Assembly (NCBI RefSeq): GCF_008312835.1
Contig: NZ_VSKS01000004.1
Coordinates: forward strand, 372,001-436,000
Direction of reading: 5' to 3'
Length of the DNA stretch: 64,000 nt
Origin: Streptomyces marokkonensis
GTDB lineage: Bacteria > Actinomycetota > Actinomycetes > Streptomycetales > Streptomycetaceae
Positions 62,726-64,000 of the stretch are shown here, piece after piece. Positions within the stretch are counted from its first letter, which is position 1. Every line of letters begins with the position of its first letter. Under the pieces are notes generated by a model. The model was not told the DNA's origin. It ran no database searches and worked only from the letters and a program-made list of their open reading frames with translations. A program made the translations under genes and the position numbers.

Positions 62726-64000
62726 TCAGGAGGCCCCCGGGCTCTGTGTCGCCGCCGCCGTGCCGTAGGCGCGCCGGGCCGGGGCCGGGGTGCCGTCGAG
62801 GGGGATCTCGACCACCGGCTGTTCCTGGGCGCCGACCTCGGGGACCGCGCCCGTCGGGGTGCCCGTGGCGGCGGCGACCAGGGCCGCCGGGTGGCCGCCG
62901 CGGCGGCGGATCGCGCCCGGCAGCAGCGGACGTCCGCCGGTGTGCAGGGCGACCGCCGTCATCGGCAGCGCCACCAGCAGCAGGCCCGTGCCGAGCACCG
63001 CGCCCATCACCGGGAACCCGGCCTGCGCCGACAGCACGCTGCCGGTCAGCGGACCCGCCGCCGTGCCCAGTGACGACGCCGAACCGACCAGCACGGCCCA
63101 GCGCCCGCGCGGGTCCAGCGAGGCGGCCAGCCCGATCAGGTACGACAGCACGACCGGGTAGATCGTGTTCCAGGCGATCTCACCGGCGGCGAAGCTGCCC
63201 AGCCCGGTCGCCGAGGCGCTGAGCGCGATGCAGCCCGCGATGAGGACCGTACCGCCGCCGATGGGCAGCGCCCGCCCCAGCCGGGACCCCAGCGCGCCCG
63301 CGGCGAGGACGCCCAGCAGCCCGGCGCCCAGCGCCACCGCGAAGACGGCTCCCACGGTCGGTTCGGACAGGTGGGCCTGGCCGACCCCGATGCGTCCGCT
63401 CACGCCCCACAGCGCGTTCTGCGCGAGCGACCACAGCAGCATGGTGCCGGCCAGGACGAGCCCCGAACGCCGGTGCGGCAGGCGGACGGTGGCCGGGGCT
63501 GGTCCGGTGGGGCGCTGACCGGGCGTGCCGGCGGGCAGCCGGGAGGTCAGGGGCCACACGGCGAGCGCCGTGAGGGCGATGGCGGCCAGGGTGAGGCCGT
63601 GGCCCGGCAGGTGCGGCACCGTCAGGTACACCACGCCCGCGAGCGCGGAGACGCTGAGCAGTCCGAGGGTGGACGCCCGGTGCGGATCCGGTTCCGCGGC
63701 GATCCGGGTGGCGGCGACCGTCGTGGCGGTGCCGGAGCCGAGGCCGCCGACCACCGCGCCGGCGACGACGGCCGGTACGGCGCTGCTGAGGGCGGCCCCG
63801 CCGTAGCCGATGACGGCCAGGACGAGACCCAGCCGGGCCAGGGTCCGCGCGCCGGCCCGCTCCACGCGCGAGGCGAGGAGGAAACCGGCCGTGGCGGAGC
63901 TCAGCAGCAGCGCGCTGCCGACGGCCCCGGCCTGGGTGGCGGAGAGGCCGAGCCCGCGTTCCAGCCGGCCGACGGTGGTCGGCAGCAGATACGGGGCGAG
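62726..64000 (-). CDS. MFS transporter (5' part beyond the window)
   Basis: The reading frame stays open to the last base, so the N terminus is missing. At least ten hydrophobic helices are visible; the part near 63880-64000 reads LPTTVGRLERGLGLSATQAG, typical of MFS helix 2, so only about 40-60 residues are likely absent. The C terminus is Pro/Ala-rich and cytoplasmic. An internal ATG-like start at 63865 would remove the first helices and is unlikely. Substrate unknown. Confidence 0.8.
   Translation of the reverse strand, partial: LAPYLLPTTVGRLERGLGLSATQAGAVGSALLLSSATAGFLLASRVERAGARTLARLGLVLAVIGYGGAALSSAVPAVVAGAVVGGLGSGTATTVAATRIAAEPDPHRASTLGLLSVSALAGVVYLTVPHLPGHGLTLAAIALTALAVWPLTSRLPAGTPGQRPTGPAPATVRLPHRRSGLVLAGTMLLWSLAQNALWGVSGRIGVGQAHLSEPTVGAVFAVALGAGLLGVLAAGALGSRLGRALPIGGGTVLIAGCIALSASATGLGSFAAGEIAWNTIYPVVLSYLIGLAASLDPRGRWAVLVGSASSLGTAAGPLTGSVLSAQAGFPVMGAVLGTGLLLVALPMTAVALHTGGRPLLPGAIRRRGGHPAALVAAATGTPTGAVPEVGAQEQPVVEIPLDGTPAPARRAYGTAAATQSPGAS

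Overview
The window is chromosomal DNA of a high-GC actinomycete, almost certainly a Streptomyces. Third codon positions are nearly all G or C, GTG starts are common, and many genes lack a Shine-Dalgarno site and instead have a TANNNT hexamer 6-7 bases before the start codon. Gene content and order match the conserved core segment of Streptomyces that holds proB/proA, nadD, rsfS, leuS, comEA/comEC, holA, rpsT, lepA, hemW, hrcA/dnaJ2 and rsmE. No prophage, insertion sequence, CRISPR array or secondary-metabolite cluster is visible. I count about 50 protein genes, one leader peptide, one doubtful upstream ORF and two tRNA genes; the last gene runs off the right edge.

Left part (1-9300): a cell-wall glycopolymer locus. 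Two glycosyltransferase/CDP-glycerol glycerophosphotransferase fusions form an operon. Then come galE and a membrane-anchored relative of the same transferase family. 9.5-19.8 kb: proline synthesis (proB, proA) separated by an unknown gene, then the spore-wall pair of SCO2584/SCO2583-type proteins, an M48 metalloprotease, a 54-residue membrane protein, nadD, an LCP-family glycopolymer ligase at the pdtA position, rsfS and a histidine phosphatase. The first 19 kb is therefore rich in genes for building and attaching wall polymers.

19.9-28 kb: two identical tRNA-Ala(GGC) genes flank two tiny zinc-ribbon genes. A NuoF-like flavoprotein/ferredoxin fusion is translationally coupled to a four-histidine cytochrome b-like protein; together they look like a small transmembrane electron-transfer module. 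leuS is preceded by a leucine-rich leader peptide and a terminator, i.e. a classical attenuator. 28-41 kb: DegV, the DNA-uptake type pair comEA/comEC, an MFS exporter with an arylamine N-acetyltransferase, holA, a SnoaL-like protein, rpsT, lepA and a long-chain acyl-CoA synthetase.

42-49 kb: a copper-related group (Met/His-rich membrane protein, ECF sigma factor, CopC-like protein, PCuAC lipoprotein, Tat-exported DyP peroxidase) and a HATPase/GAF/SpoIIE phosphatase. These sit between lepA and hemW, which are neighbours in many Gram-positive genomes. 49-64 kb: hemW, a DUF3097 protein, a metallo-beta-lactamase fold protein, hrcA with a CIRCE operator, dnaJ2 (whose last 56 bases are repeated just downstream), a nitronate monooxygenase coupled to rsmE, a lipoprotein, a tricorn-type protease, a HIT protein, RNase Z with a TTG start, an adenosine/adenine deaminase and a truncated MFS transporter.
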